Source of the DNA: CAZLWA01 sp964563165
GTDB lineage: Bacteria; CLD3; SB21
DNA: 64,000 bases
Assembly (NCBI GenBank): GCA_964563165.1
Contig: CAZLWA010000005.1
Span: forward strand, 62,001 to 126,000
Direction of reading: 5' to 3'
Shown here one piece after another: positions 55,831 through 64,000 of this stretch; position 1 is the first letter of the stretch; each line of letters begins with the position of its first letter. The notes beneath the pieces were generated by a model that was given only the letters and a program-made list of their open reading frames with translations, was not told the DNA's origin and did not search any database. The position numbers were made by a program, and so were the translations under genes.

Positions 55831-56880
55831 ATGAAGTTTTTAATTAAAGAAGCGCTGGATATTCTAAGCCGTCCAAGGAATATTCGAAAAATCCCAAACA
55901 TTATTTTAGTAACGCTATCGTTCATTTTGTCTAAGGTTATCGGCCGCCCTGTTATTATGGGCTATCCCTTCATGATGATGCTGGAGCCGACAAATATCTG
56001 CAATCTCCGGTGTCCATTGTGTATCACCGGCAGTAAGCTAATGACCCGGGAAGACGGAATAATGGAGATTGCGAATTTTAAGAAACTGATGGACGAAACA
56101 GGAGACTATCTTGTACATCTGACGCTGTGGAGTCAAGGGGAGCCATTCGTGAATCGAGATTTCATGGAAATGGTGAAATACGCCGGAGACAAAGGAATAA
56201 AAACCATGACCAGCACCAACGGTCACTTTTTGGCCGATAACGCCGATAACATCGTCGGGTCCGGTCTGGACACGTTAATTGTTGCCATGGACGGAGCCTC
56301 GCAGGAAACATATGAAAAATACCGGGTAAACGGAAATTTTGAAAAAGTATATCGAGGAATATTGGCCGTTTCTGAAGCGAAAAAGAAATTACATAGCCGC
56401 ACACCGGAGATCGAACTCCAGTTTATTGTCATGAAACACAATGAACATGAGATTGAGCGCATTCGGCAACTTGCTCAGGAGTGCGGAGTTCAAGTTCTGT
56501 CTTTTAAGACGGCGCAAGTCTACACCAAAGAGCAGGCAAAAGAATTTTTGCCGGAGAGCGAAAAATACCGACGCTACGAGTTTACCGAAAACGGAAGCAT
56601 CAGAACAAAGACCAAAGAACTTAATTTCTGCCGATGGGTTTTATTGTGCCCCGTCATTAATTGGGACGGCACGGTTTCACCGTGTTGTTTTGATAAAAAC
56701 GCGGAATACGGGCTCGGCAACGTATTTGACGACGGCGGAATGAAAAAGATTTGGAAAAGCGAGGCGTATGCAAAATTTCGCCGGCAAATATTCATCCAAA
56801 GAAAAGAGATCCCCATTTGCCATAATTGCTCCGAAGGCCTGGAAGTGGAAGTTTTTGAAAAAGAGAAAATAGTTGCTTAA
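55831..56880 (+). CDS. Radical SAM protein with SPASM domain
   Basis: The 349-residue protein has the radical SAM cluster motif C57-x3-C61-x2-C64 in ICNLRCPLC, the GGE-like SQGEP, and a C-terminal SPASM region with cysteines in FCRWVLLCP, SPCCFDK and CHNC that can bind further Fe-S clusters. Such enzymes mature peptides, bind or modify enzymes or act in cofactor synthesis; no precursor peptide is next to it. The ATG at 55831 is chosen; the earlier frame includes the predicted promoter. It stands between sprA and the phosphatase gene. Confidence 0.85.
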   Translation: MKFLIKEALDILSRPRNIRKIPNIILVTLSFILSKVIGRPVIMGYPFMMMLEPTNICNLRCPLCITGSKLMTREDGIMEIANFKKLMDETGDYLVHLTLWSQGEPFVNRDFMEMVKYAGDKGIKTMTSTNGHFLADNADNIVGSGLDTLIVAMDGASQETYEKYRVNGNFEKVYRGILAVSEAKKKLHSRTPEIELQFIVMKHNEHEIERIRQLAQECGVQVLSFKTAQVYTKEQAKEFLPESEKYRRYEFTENGSIRTKTKELNFCRWVLLCPVINWDGTVSPCCFDKNAEYGLGNVFDDGGMKKIWKSEAYAKFRRQIFIQRKEIPICHNCSEGLEVEVFEKEKIVA

Positions 56881-56907
56881 TGTTGTCGACTAAAACAGGA
56901 ACGGTTT

Positions 56908-57792
56908 ATGCGGGCGAAAAAAAAAAATAAGAAAAAAACTTCGACAAAGAAAAAGAAAAGCCATACCGTAAAAAAACATTTCCGCAAAAAACGGCCGTCT
57001 CACAAGAAGAAGAAGACACAAAAAAGGAAAAAACAAAAAAAATCGATTCCAAAAAAAAGATCGAAAAACAAACCCAAACAACTGCGCCGACCGCCCAAGA
57101 AAACACCCAAGGTTGTACTTAAAGAAAAACCGTCAAAGGTTCAAAAAATTTCGAAAGCCCAGGCGGCAAAAGAAGCGCTGAGAAAGAAACTATTTAATAA
57201 ATCACCCCTCGACAACCTTAACCGTCCGTTCAATATTATAGAAAGCTATATGGGAACATACAGTTTTGACGACATTTTTTCGATCGTTTTTGTTTGTACC
57301 GGCAACATGTGCCGCAGTCCGCTGGCAGAAGGGATTCTCAGGAAAAAGATCAGCGAGGAGTGTTCTCCGAATTTGAGAGATAAAATTTGGGTACAGTCCT
57401 GCGGAATTTACGCGTACGATGGCAATAGACCCTCCGAGAGCGCCGTTCGTATCGCTGCCAATAATCAGGTTGACATTTCAAATATCCGCTCAAAACCTAT
57501 CAACCGTGTTTTAGTCGAGCAGTCGGATTTGATTTTTGCGCTTTCGATAGATCATCTCAACTTTATTCAGGAAAATTTTCCAAGTGCGCGGCACAAATCG
57601 TATCTCATGAAAACGTTTGGGAAAGACCGTCCGACTACTATCGGAGATTCCATTCCTGATCCCATGGGTTTCCCTTTTGATTTTTATTCAAAAACTTTCA
57701 GTGAAATTCAGAACACGATTGATGAAGCATTTCAGATGATCGTGACGATGGCTGAACAAAAACTGTTTCCAAAAACTTTAGACAACAATTAG
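56908..57792 (+). CDS. Low-molecular-weight phosphotyrosine phosphatase with lysine-rich N-terminal tail
   Basis: The 294-residue protein starts with about 85 residues made mostly of Lys and Arg, then a spacer, then a LMW-PTP domain from about 123. The catalytic loop is VC130TGNMCR136S and the general acid is Asp251 in SIPDPMG. LMW-PTPs remove phosphate from tyrosine or arginine. The tail could bind nucleic acid or acidic polymers. The ATG is followed after 6 nt by 11 A residues (56917-56927). An internal ATG at 57250 would yield a bare phosphatase of 180 residues. No ribosome-binding site is obvious. Confidence 0.82.
   Translation: MRAKKKNKKKTSTKKKKSHTVKKHFRKKRPSHKKKKTQKRKKQKKSIPKKRSKNKPKQLRRPPKKTPKVVLKEKPSKVQKISKAQAAKEALRKKLFNKSPLDNLNRPFNIIESYMGTYSFDDIFSIVFVCTGNMCRSPLAEGILRKKISEECSPNLRDKIWVQSCGIYAYDGNRPSESAVRIAANNQVDISNIRSKPINRVLVEQSDLIFALSIDHLNFIQENFPSARHKSYLMKTFGKDRPTTIGDSIPDPMGFPFDFYSKTFSEIQNTIDEAFQMIVTMAEQKLFPKTLDNN
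56917..56927 (+). repeat. 11-A homopolymer within the first codons of the phosphatase gene
   Basis: Eleven consecutive A residues follow ATG CGG GCG. One extra A would create an immediate TAA, and loss of one A would run to a stop after about 19 codons. The tract is therefore a candidate slippage site. Confidence 0.8.
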
Positions 57793-57802
57793 TAAACGGC
57801 AC

Positions 57803-58549
57803 GTGTTGAATTTTACCAATACTTTCTTAATTCCGGTCATTGCGCTGTCTCATATTTTCCTCCAACAAGACAAAGTTGCGAACAAGACATTTAAAGTCGG
57901 AGAGAAATTAAGTTTTTCTATCGGGTGGGAGTTTGTTAGCGCCGGCACCGCGGAATTAACCGTGGAAGACATCCAGACAGTCAAAGACAAGCCGTGCTAT
58001 CACATCACGGCAGTCACTAATTCCAACGCCTTTTTTTCAACGTTGTATAAAGTTCGCGACCGGCTTGAAACGTTTGTGGACATTGAAACGTTGTACCCGT
58101 TGAGATATATCAAACATCAGCATGAGGGCAATTACAAAAGAAATTTTGAAGTCGATTTTGATCACATCGGACATACAGCGGTTATTACCGATACGGATTC
58201 CGGAAAGACTGAAATTAAAACGCCGGCATCCGTTCAAGATATTATTTCAGCTTTCTATTTTGTGAGAATGCAACCGTTAATCATTGGTCAGGAGTTTCGA
58301 CTATATACTTTTGATAACGGAAAAATCAAAGAATCTACGGTGAAGGTAATTAAAAAAGAAAAAGTTTCTGTCGCGGCGGGGGATTTTGATTGTATCCTTG
58401 TTCAAACGCCGATCGGACCGTTCAATAACAAGTCCGACCTTAATATTTGGTTGACGGACGACGAGAAAAAAATGCCGGTGCTTGTCAAGAGCAAGATCAT
58501 AATAGGCTCGATCAAAATTGAGCTGAAGTCCTTCTCCAATACGCTGTAG
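57803..58549 (+). CDS. DUF3108 domain protein with signal peptide
   Basis: The 248-residue protein begins at a GTG (57803) 10 nt after the phosphatase gene. Residues 1-20 form a signal sequence. The rest matches DUF3108: FKVGEKLSFSIGWEFVSAGTAEL near residue 32-54, RDRLETFVD, and KMPVLVKSKIIIGSIKIEL near the C-terminus. DUF3108 is a predicted beta-rich periplasmic or outer-membrane associated domain of unknown function. The gene could form an operon with the phosphatase gene. Confidence 0.8.
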   Translation: MLNFTNTFLIPVIALSHIFLQQDKVANKTFKVGEKLSFSIGWEFVSAGTAELTVEDIQTVKDKPCYHITAVTNSNAFFSTLYKVRDRLETFVDIETLYPLRYIKHQHEGNYKRNFEVDFDHIGHTAVITDTDSGKTEIKTPASVQDIISAFYFVRMQPLIIGQEFRLYTFDNGKIKESTVKVIKKEKVSVAAGDFDCILVQTPIGPFNNKSDLNIWLTDDEKKMPVLVKSKIIIGSIKIELKSFSNTL

Positions 58550-58628
58550 ACATTCATGTCTTGACACATCTTGATCTCTTTAATAAAACCGTTTCTGGCT
58601 CTTGAGAAAAAACCCCGAGGAGAGGACT

Positions 58629-59342
58629 ATGCAATCTTATTTACACGGATGGTTTTCTGAACGTTTGGGAAAGACCATGGACTTTCTTCATTTTGGTCAT
58701 GCGGGCGCACCGGTGGTCGTGTTTCCGACTACGCTCGGAAATCATTATGAATTTTCGGATCGTCGCATGATCGAGCCGATTGCCGGGAAGATCGAACAAG
58801 GCCTGATCCAGATATTCTGCGTGGATTCCGTCAATAATGAAAGCTGGTATAACGACCACATTCAACCGCATGAAAAAGTCCGGCGGCACGTGATCTATGA
58901 AGATTATCTGATCCATGAATTACTTCCCTACATCCGCAACAAAACTAATACCGCATATTTAACTCTCATCGGCTGCAGTTTCGGCGGCTATCACGCGATA
59001 AATTTTGCCTTAAAGCATCCGGAGATGGTTGACAACGCAATCGGCCTCAGCGGTTCGTACACGATCCAGGGCTTTTTAAACGGCTATTATGATGATCTGT
59101 GTTATTTCAACAATCCCGCACATTACATGCAGCACATCACCGATATTAATTACATTAACCAATATAACACCCGAACGCTGTTGACGTTGGTCACAAGCGA
59201 TCTCGATCCGTGCCGCGAGCGCAACGAATATTTTCACAAAGTACTGTCCGACCGCGGCATTCGGCACCGGTATTATTTTTGGGATAATGGCGTTGGGCAC
59301 GATTGGCCTTATTGGCAGCAGATGATCGGGCATTATATTTAA
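58629..59342 (+). CDS. Putative esterase (alpha/beta hydrolase)
   Basis: The 237-residue protein has the elbow GCSFGG with nucleophile Ser117 and the His in GVGHDWPYW (about residue 224), with the acid probably in TSDLDPC. It belongs to the same putative-esterase class as the gene at 2581-3588 but is shorter and not very close. There is no signal peptide. The ATG has GAGAGGA upstream. It ends 17 nt before glgA, which may be co-transcribed. Confidence 0.82.
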   Translation: MQSYLHGWFSERLGKTMDFLHFGHAGAPVVVFPTTLGNHYEFSDRRMIEPIAGKIEQGLIQIFCVDSVNNESWYNDHIQPHEKVRRHVIYEDYLIHELLPYIRNKTNTAYLTLIGCSFGGYHAINFALKHPEMVDNAIGLSGSYTIQGFLNGYYDDLCYFNNPAHYMQHITDINYINQYNTRTLLTLVTSDLDPCRERNEYFHKVLSDRGIRHRYYFWDNGVGHDWPYWQQMIGHYI

Positions 59343-59359
59343 CATCATTCAGGGATTCG

Positions 59360-60835
59360 ATGATAAAAATCGCCATAGCAGCCGCAGAAGCGGCTCCGTA
59401 TGCAAAAACCGGCGGGCTTGCGGATGTGATCGGTTCGCTGCCGAAAGCATTAAAAAAACTGGGCTGCGATGTAAAAGTTTTCATACCAAAATACTGGCAA
59501 GTGGATGAGAATAAATACGAGCTGAATTATGATTCTTCGATCGGCGAAATGCTGATTCGTGTCAACGGACACACGCGCTCGGTGCATCTGCTCAAATCAA
59601 AAATTCCAGGTTCCAATGTCGACGTCTATTTTGTTGACTGTCCGCATTATTTTTTTCGGAACCACATTTATACGATGGATCCCGATGAAGATGAGCGGTT
59701 CATTCTTTTTTCAAAGGCCGTGATCGAGGCGATGCAGAAGATGAAATGGGCGCCGGACGTTGTGCATTGCAACGATTGGCAAACAGGATTGATCCCGGTT
59801 CTTTTGAAAGACAACTACTCCTGGGACCGGATGTTTGACCACACCGCGACCTTAATGTCCATCCACAATATTGCTTATCAAGGCCGTTTTCCGCGGGAGA
59901 CCTTATTCAAAGCGGAATTAAAAGGCGAGCTCTACTATTCGGGGGGACCTTATGAATTTCAAGGATCATTTAGCTTCCTGAAGACCGGCATTTTATTTTC
60001 AGAAATTATCAGTACGGTAAGCGAAACGTATGCCCATGAGATTCTCACGTATGAATTCGGATTGGGAATGAATGACGTGCTCTGGCCGCGGCGACAGGAC
60101 GTCTATGGGATCTTGAACGGCGCCGACTACGATCATTGGAATCCCGAGATAGATACGCACATTCCGTTTAACTTTTCGCCGAAGAAAATGTCCGGGAAAA
60201 TTAAAAACAAAGAACAGTTACTGAAAAACACGACGCTGAAATTCGATGTAAATATTCCGGTTATCGGCATTGTATCCAGGCTTGTTGCTCAAAAAGGGCT
60301 TGATTACATTGCCGATGCCATCGGAGATCTGATGTTACTTGACGCGCAGTGGGTGGTTTTAGGCAGCGGAGAAGACCGTTTCGAAGAATTATTCAGCCGT
60401 GTCGGCCGCGCGCTTCCATACAAGGTTTGGTCTTACATCGGATTCAGCAATGAGCTGGCGCATCTGATCGAAGCGGGAGCCGACATGTTTCTCATGCCTT
60501 CGCGCTATGAGCCTTGCGGATTGAATCAAATCTACAGTTTGAAATACGGGACGGTGCCTATTGTCCGGAAAACAGGCGGATTGGCAGATACGGTTCAGGA
60601 TTGGCACGAGAGTGTATCACAGGGAGAAAAAGGCGGCGATGGATTTTCTTTCAGCGAACCTTCGGGATACGCTCTTTTCTCGACGGTTCACCGGGCGATA
60701 GAAACTTTCAAGGACAAAAAAACCTGGAAAACAATTCAGATGAACGGAATGAAACGCGATTATTCGTGGAGTGAATCGGCCAAGAAGTATATGGAATTAT
60801 ATAAAAAGGCTATTGAGAAAAGAAGAAAAACATAG
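59360..60835 (+). CDS. glgA: Glycogen synthase (ADP-glucose, GT5)
   Basis: The 491-residue protein extends alpha-1,4-glucan chains with ADP-glucose. The ADP-glucose-binding motif is KTGGLADV (about 15-22), followed by HCNDWQTGLIPVLL near 132-145, the SIHNIAYQG stretch, the GIVSRLVAQKGLD motif and the C-terminal EPCGLNQIYSLKYGTVPIVRKTGGL with the catalytic E-x7-E pattern. The ATG at 59360 fits the family N-terminus; the frame also stays open upstream. No other glycogen genes are in the window. Confidence 0.95.
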   Translation: MIKIAIAAAEAAPYAKTGGLADVIGSLPKALKKLGCDVKVFIPKYWQVDENKYELNYDSSIGEMLIRVNGHTRSVHLLKSKIPGSNVDVYFVDCPHYFFRNHIYTMDPDEDERFILFSKAVIEAMQKMKWAPDVVHCNDWQTGLIPVLLKDNYSWDRMFDHTATLMSIHNIAYQGRFPRETLFKAELKGELYYSGGPYEFQGSFSFLKTGILFSEIISTVSETYAHEILTYEFGLGMNDVLWPRRQDVYGILNGADYDHWNPEIDTHIPFNFSPKKMSGKIKNKEQLLKNTTLKFDVNIPVIGIVSRLVAQKGLDYIADAIGDLMLLDAQWVVLGSGEDRFEELFSRVGRALPYKVWSYIGFSNELAHLIEAGADMFLMPSRYEPCGLNQIYSLKYGTVPIVRKTGGLADTVQDWHESVSQGEKGGDGFSFSEPSGYALFSTVHRAIETFKDKKTWKTIQMNGMKRDYSWSESAKKYMELYKKAIEKRRKT

Positions 60836-61043
60836 CGTGCTTGGAATATACATATCCCGTAATTTTTTCGCCTTTAACTTCCCTCTGCTTTCATAACGCC
60901 GGTTGAGCTCCCCCATTTCCTAAGAAAATCCTGATGTTGGTCAGCCGCCCACGCAGACTTACTGTCGCCGTCATTGAGAATGAGCAACATGAATTCTCTC
61001 ATGCCCCCCTCTGTCCATAAGGCGCTGCCAGAGAGATTAAGGC

Positions 61044-61586
61044 CTATTTATTAATTCTAAAAGACTGAACCAATGCGTTAAACGTGTCCGTACATTTATC
61101 AACGGTCGCTTGAGGACCAACCGCCTTAAAAAACCAAGGCCCGTTAGACGTTTCCACAATTGCTGCTCGCATCGCATAATTCTTCATTTCATCCACGGGT
61201 CCGCCCATCATCCCACCGCGTGGTTTCAAATAAATTCCCGCAACGTAAACTACCGTAACGGGTAATCCGTTGACTTCTTTCTTTTCGGAAATGACTCTGC
61301 CCGACGTGGCGCTTCCGTCGGGCTGCTTAAATTGTCCGTACCACCGATTGAGATTGGCGTCTACGGAACCTCCGGCGCCCGGGAAGAAAAAAACACCCAG
61401 CTCACCGTCGTCCGATCCGGACACGCCGGGAATTCGAAATTGAGCTTTGCGCATGGCATTTATAGGAGGCTCGGGAATCCAGTTATCCGGCGCGGTGTAA
61501 TTAAGATCGCCGGAAGGCAGCGTTTTTGATTTAGAACAACTGGGGCCAGATAAAATAAGAAAGCAAAAGAAAAAATATTTCGCCAT
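61044..61586 (-). CDS. Predicted lipoprotein of unknown function
   Basis: The 180-residue protein starts at ATG 61586, with GGAGAAC upstream. The signal sequence ends in GPSC17, a possible lipobox. The rest has a Trp- and Pro-containing domain with APDNWIPEP near 31, RIPG, GVFFFPGAGGSVDANLNRW and a C-terminal PWFFKAVGPQATVDKCTDTFNALVQSF segment, which resembles DUF-type outer-membrane lipoproteins. I do not recognise the family. It sits alone on the minus strand between glgA and a repeat. Confidence 0.6.
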   Translation of the reverse strand: MAKYFFFCFLILSGPSCSKSKTLPSGDLNYTAPDNWIPEPPINAMRKAQFRIPGVSGSDDGELGVFFFPGAGGSVDANLNRWYGQFKQPDGSATSGRVISEKKEVNGLPVTVVYVAGIYLKPRGGMMGGPVDEMKNYAMRAAIVETSNGPWFFKAVGPQATVDKCTDTFNALVQSFRINK

Positions 61587-61671
61587 GAACGTTCTCCGGT
61601 TAGGTAATTTATTTAAGGTAATTTTTTGTAAAATCAAAAGCAAAACGTTATTTTGGCTAATATTGTTTTTC

Positions 61672-61747
61672 GCCACAAAGGCACGAAGACACAAAGGGGC
61701 ACCGAAAAAATTATTTTTAAAACTTTGTGACTTAGTGTCTTAGTGGC
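61672..61747. repeat. Intergenic inverted repeat with 25-bp arms
   Basis: An arm at 61672-61696, starting GCCACAAAGGCACGAAG, and an arm at 61723-61747, starting CTTTGTGACTTAG, are near-complementary with a 26-bp centre. The arms are of the GCAAAG/CAAAG type, which is related in style to the repeats at 18762 and 30201 but is not the same sequence. It lies before ettA. Confidence 0.75.
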
Positions 61748-61836
61748 AAAGTATTCCAAAAACCAACCCTTGCGATTTAAGCAAGAACCGATTATGTTTG
61801 CTGCGAAATTAATTTCTAACGGATGGAGCAATAAAA

Positions 61837-63510
61837 TTGGCCGAGAATAAGATTATTTTTTCTATGGTCGGTATTGGAAAGATCTACAAGCCGAACAAAC
61901 AAGTTCTAAAGGATATCTATCTTTCATTCTTCTACGGTGCGAAGATCGGTGTGCTGGGTTTGAACGGCGCCGGCAAAAGCACGCTACTCAAGATCATTGC
62001 AGGTCAAGATAAGCAATACATCGGTGAAATCGCGTCAGAAAAGAACATCACGTTCGGATATCTGCCCCAGGAGCCTGAATTGGATGCTTCGAAAACGGTA
62101 AAACAAATTGCCGAGGAAGGCGTTCAATCAACGGTAAATCTTTTGCGGGAATATGAAGCGGTCGCAGAAAAGATGTCCGATCCGAATGCGGATTTTGACG
62201 CGCTGCTCGAGAAGCAGGGAAAATTGCAGGAACAAATCGAACACTTGAATGCGTGGGATATTGACAGCCGGCTTGAGATGGCAATGGATGCGCTGCGCTG
62301 TCCCGATGGCGATACGCCCGTTAAAATTCTCTCCGGCGGTGAGCGGCGGCGCGTGGCCTTGTGCCGGTTACTTCTGCAGGAGCCGGACGTGCTTCTTCTT
62401 GATGAGCCCACCAATCACCTCGATGCGGAATCTGTTTTCTGGCTTGAAGCGCATCTCGCGCAGTATAAGGGTACCGTTATCGCCGTAACACACGATCGGT
62501 ACTTTTTGGACAACGTTGCCGGATGGATCTTAGAATTGGATCGCGGCGAGGGCATTCCGTTTGAAGGAAATTATTCCTCATGGCTGGAACAAAAAAAGAA
62601 CCGTCTTGAAGTAGAAGAAAAACACGAATCCAAGAGACAGAAAGCGCTCAAAGAGGAGTTGGAATGGGTGCGCATGAATCCGAAAGGCCGTCACGCGAAA
62701 AGCAAAGCGCGTATCTCGTCCTATGAAAAAATGCTGTCCGAGCAAAATGAAAAACGAAATGAAGAAATGGAGATCTATATTCCGCCCGGACCCCGGCTTG
62801 GAAATCTTGTTATTGAAGCGCAAGAAGTATCGAAAGCTTACGGTGACAATCTCCTGTATGAGGATATGAATTTTTCATTACCGCCTGGCGGGATCATCGG
62901 CGTGATCGGGCCGAACGGGGCGGGAAAAACAACACTCTTTCGAATGATCACAGAGCAGGAAAAACCGGACAGCGGATCCGTCAAGATAGGCGAGACGGTC
63001 AAACTCGGATACGTAGACCAAAATCGTCCGCTGGACCCGAATAAGACGATATGGGAAGAAATTTCCGGCGGCGAGGATATACTCATGCTGGGCAACCGGG
63101 AAATTCCGTCACGCGCATACGTAGCGCGGTTCAATTTCAGCGGCTCCGATCAGCAAAAGAAAACAGGCCAGATTTCTGGCGGCGAACGAAACCGCGTTCA
63201 TCTCGCTAAAATGCTGAAAGAAGGCGCCAATGTTCTGCTGCTTGATGAGCCGACGAACGATCTCGATGTGAATACGCTTCGGGCACTCGAAGAGGCGCTA
63301 TTTGATTTTGCGGGCTGCGCGGTTGTGATCTCGCATGACCGCTGGTTCTTAGACCGCGTGGCGACCCATATCCTTGCGTTTGAAGGCGACAGCAAAGCAT
63401 ACTGGTTTGACGGAAATTTTTCTCAGTATCACGAAAATTACAAACAGCGTATGGGCATCGATGCCGATCGCCCGCACAGAATTAAATACAAGAAATTAAT
63501 GAGAAATTAG
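61837..63510 (+). CDS. ettA: ABC-F energy-dependent translational throttle protein EttA
   Basis: The 557-residue protein has two nucleotide-binding domains and no membrane segment. The first Walker A is GLNGAGKST (41-49) and the first signature is LSGGERRRVA; the second Walker A is GPNGAGKTT and the second signature is ISGGERNRVHLA. The arm region between domains contains the LEVEEKHESKRQKALKEELEWVRMNPKGRH stretch, which is the EttA-type P-site tRNA interaction motif. EttA senses the ATP:ADP ratio and gates translation elongation. The start is TTG at 61837 with GGAG upstream. Confidence 0.94.
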   Translation: MAENKIIFSMVGIGKIYKPNKQVLKDIYLSFFYGAKIGVLGLNGAGKSTLLKIIAGQDKQYIGEIASEKNITFGYLPQEPELDASKTVKQIAEEGVQSTVNLLREYEAVAEKMSDPNADFDALLEKQGKLQEQIEHLNAWDIDSRLEMAMDALRCPDGDTPVKILSGGERRRVALCRLLLQEPDVLLLDEPTNHLDAESVFWLEAHLAQYKGTVIAVTHDRYFLDNVAGWILELDRGEGIPFEGNYSSWLEQKKNRLEVEEKHESKRQKALKEELEWVRMNPKGRHAKSKARISSYEKMLSEQNEKRNEEMEIYIPPGPRLGNLVIEAQEVSKAYGDNLLYEDMNFSLPPGGIIGVIGPNGAGKTTLFRMITEQEKPDSGSVKIGETVKLGYVDQNRPLDPNKTIWEEISGGEDILMLGNREIPSRAYVARFNFSGSDQQKKTGQISGGERNRVHLAKMLKEGANVLLLDEPTNDLDVNTLRALEEALFDFAGCAVVISHDRWFLDRVATHILAFEGDSKAYWFDGNFSQYHENYKQRMGIDADRPHRIKYKKLMRN

Positions 63511-63524
63511 TTTTTTGGTAAGAA

Positions 63525-63690
63525 AAATCCCAAATAGCAAAAAGCAAATTCCAAATAAATTCCAAATTCCAACTTACAGGTTAACCAGGTCGTCCGCTTG
63601 GAAACGGTTTACGCAACAATTCTGAAACTCTTTGGTTTGGCATTTTGGATTTGCATATTCAAATTTGTTTGGGATTTGGATATTGTTGTT
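63525..63690. repeat. Intergenic inverted repeat with AAATCCCAAA-type arms
   Basis: AAATCCCAAAT and following CCAAATTCCAA segments (63525-63573) are complementary to TTTGGTTTGGCATTTTGGATTTG and GTTTGGGATTTGG (about 63631-63690). The centre holds about 60 bp. The element lies between ettA and the dehydrogenase gene and can form a long imperfect hairpin. Confidence 0.65.
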
Positions 63691-63763
63691 TGTTTTTTTG
63701 AGCATTTCGAACGATTTTTTCGCTGAGAATGGAAACAAGACAATCATTTCTAGAGGAGAAACC

Positions 63764-64000
63764 ATGGCAGTAAATAAAATTACCGTGATCGGGGCGGGCA
63801 TTATGGGCAGCGGCATTGCCCACGTTGCCGCGCAGGCGGGATACGAAACGATCCTGAATGATATTTCCACAGAAGTTCTGGATAGAGCCTTGGCGACGAT
63901 CAAAAAGAATCTAGATAAGGGCGTCGAACTCGGAAAAATTACAGTGCAAGAGAAAAAACATACTCTCAATCATATTAAGTTAAACAGTAACCTGGAAGAG
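63764..64000 (+). CDS. 3-hydroxyacyl-CoA dehydrogenase, N-terminal part (cut by window edge)
   Basis: The 79 residues visible (MAVNKITVIGAGIMGSGIAHVAAQAGYETILNDIS...) form the NAD-binding Rossmann segment of the 3-hydroxybutyryl-CoA dehydrogenase family, with the GAGIMGSGIA motif (10-19) and the acidic Asp at the end of strand 2 (ND33). The catalytic His and substrate domain are beyond the window. The ATG has AGAGGAGAAACC upstream. It acts in fatty acid oxidation or butyrate/PHB metabolism; which one cannot be said. Confidence 0.9.
   Translation, partial: MAVNKITVIGAGIMGSGIAHVAAQAGYETILNDISTEVLDRALATIKKNLDKGVELGKITVQEKKHTLNHIKLNSNLEE

Noticed and set aside
58890..58895. Other CACGTG hexamers, for example in the esterase gene and near 57801
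   Set aside because: They lack the TGTTT/AAACA flanks of parS and lie inside or beside genes.
60836..61043. Gap between glgA and the lipoprotein gene as a hidden gene
   Set aside because: No frame with a start, ribosome-binding site or recognisable protein is visible in 208 bp.
1..64000. tRNA, rRNA, prophage or insertion sequences
   Set aside because: I looked in the gaps for acceptor-arm and anticodon-arm patterns, transposase-like genes and integrases and saw none; a covariance search would be needed to be sure about tRNAs.

Overview
The window looks like a chromosomal, origin-proximal segment of a diderm bacterium, probably from the FCB (Bacteroidetes/Chlorobi/Fibrobacteres) side of the tree. 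The evidence is an lpxA gene for lipid A synthesis, many signal peptides and lipoproteins, a 2325-residue SprA/Sov-type outer-membrane translocon of the type IX secretion system, and the block dnaA / rpmH-yidD-yidC-mnmE-mnmG-rsmG. There is no phage, IS element, CRISPR array, rRNA or tRNA that I can recognise. I cannot name the species; an uncultured Ignavibacteria/KSB1-like lineage is a guess.

Layout. 1-1.3 kb: the 5' part of a DegP/HtrA protease and a membrane-anchored bifunctional-nuclease (DUF151) protein on the minus strand, preceded by a leader with a predicted attenuator. 1.5-9.7 kb: a plus-strand run of housekeeping and hydrolytic genes (dusB, esterase, TPR protein, mazG, M14 peptidase, cytidine deaminase, MscS channel). 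9.9-14.2 kb: a giant secreted protein (LVIVD propeller plus ten Ig/cadherin-like modules) and a UPF0158 protein. 14.2-23.5 kb: queA, a NYN-domain protein, an orphan OppC-like permease, a beta-CASP ribonuclease, glutaminase, a HIRAN protein and aconitase with a lysine-rich tail. 23.7-31 kb: an amidohydrolase, a thioredoxin-like protein, an ABC-2 permease overlapping copA, lpxA and an SDR.

31.2-40 kb: holB-like, ricT, pckA, two tandem metallo-beta-lactamase proteins, metG and a receiver-histidine kinase, ending at a bidirectional terminator facing dnaA. 40.1-48.4 kb is the origin region: dnaA (minus) and rpmH (plus) diverge from an AT-rich 534-bp gap that is the likely oriC. rpmH is followed directly by yidD, with no rnpA, and by yidC, mnmE, mnmG and rsmG. 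Two parS-like palindromes lie between mnmE and mnmG. 48.6-64 kb: sprA, a radical SAM/SPASM protein, a low-molecular-weight phosphatase with a very lysine-rich N-terminus behind an 11-A run, a DUF3108 protein, an esterase, glycogen synthase, a lipoprotein, the ABC-F protein EttA and the start of a 3-hydroxyacyl-CoA dehydrogenase.

Most genes are ordinary core functions. The parts most worth a second look are the parS pair inside the mnmE-mnmG gap, the missing rnpA, the attenuator-like leader at 1276-1382, the lysine-rich histone-like tails on two unrelated enzymes (one behind a homopolymer that could switch the gene off), the acidic HIRAN protein, the modular 1278-residue secreted protein, and several families of intergenic inverted repeats. 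I did not find a clearly new multi-gene system.
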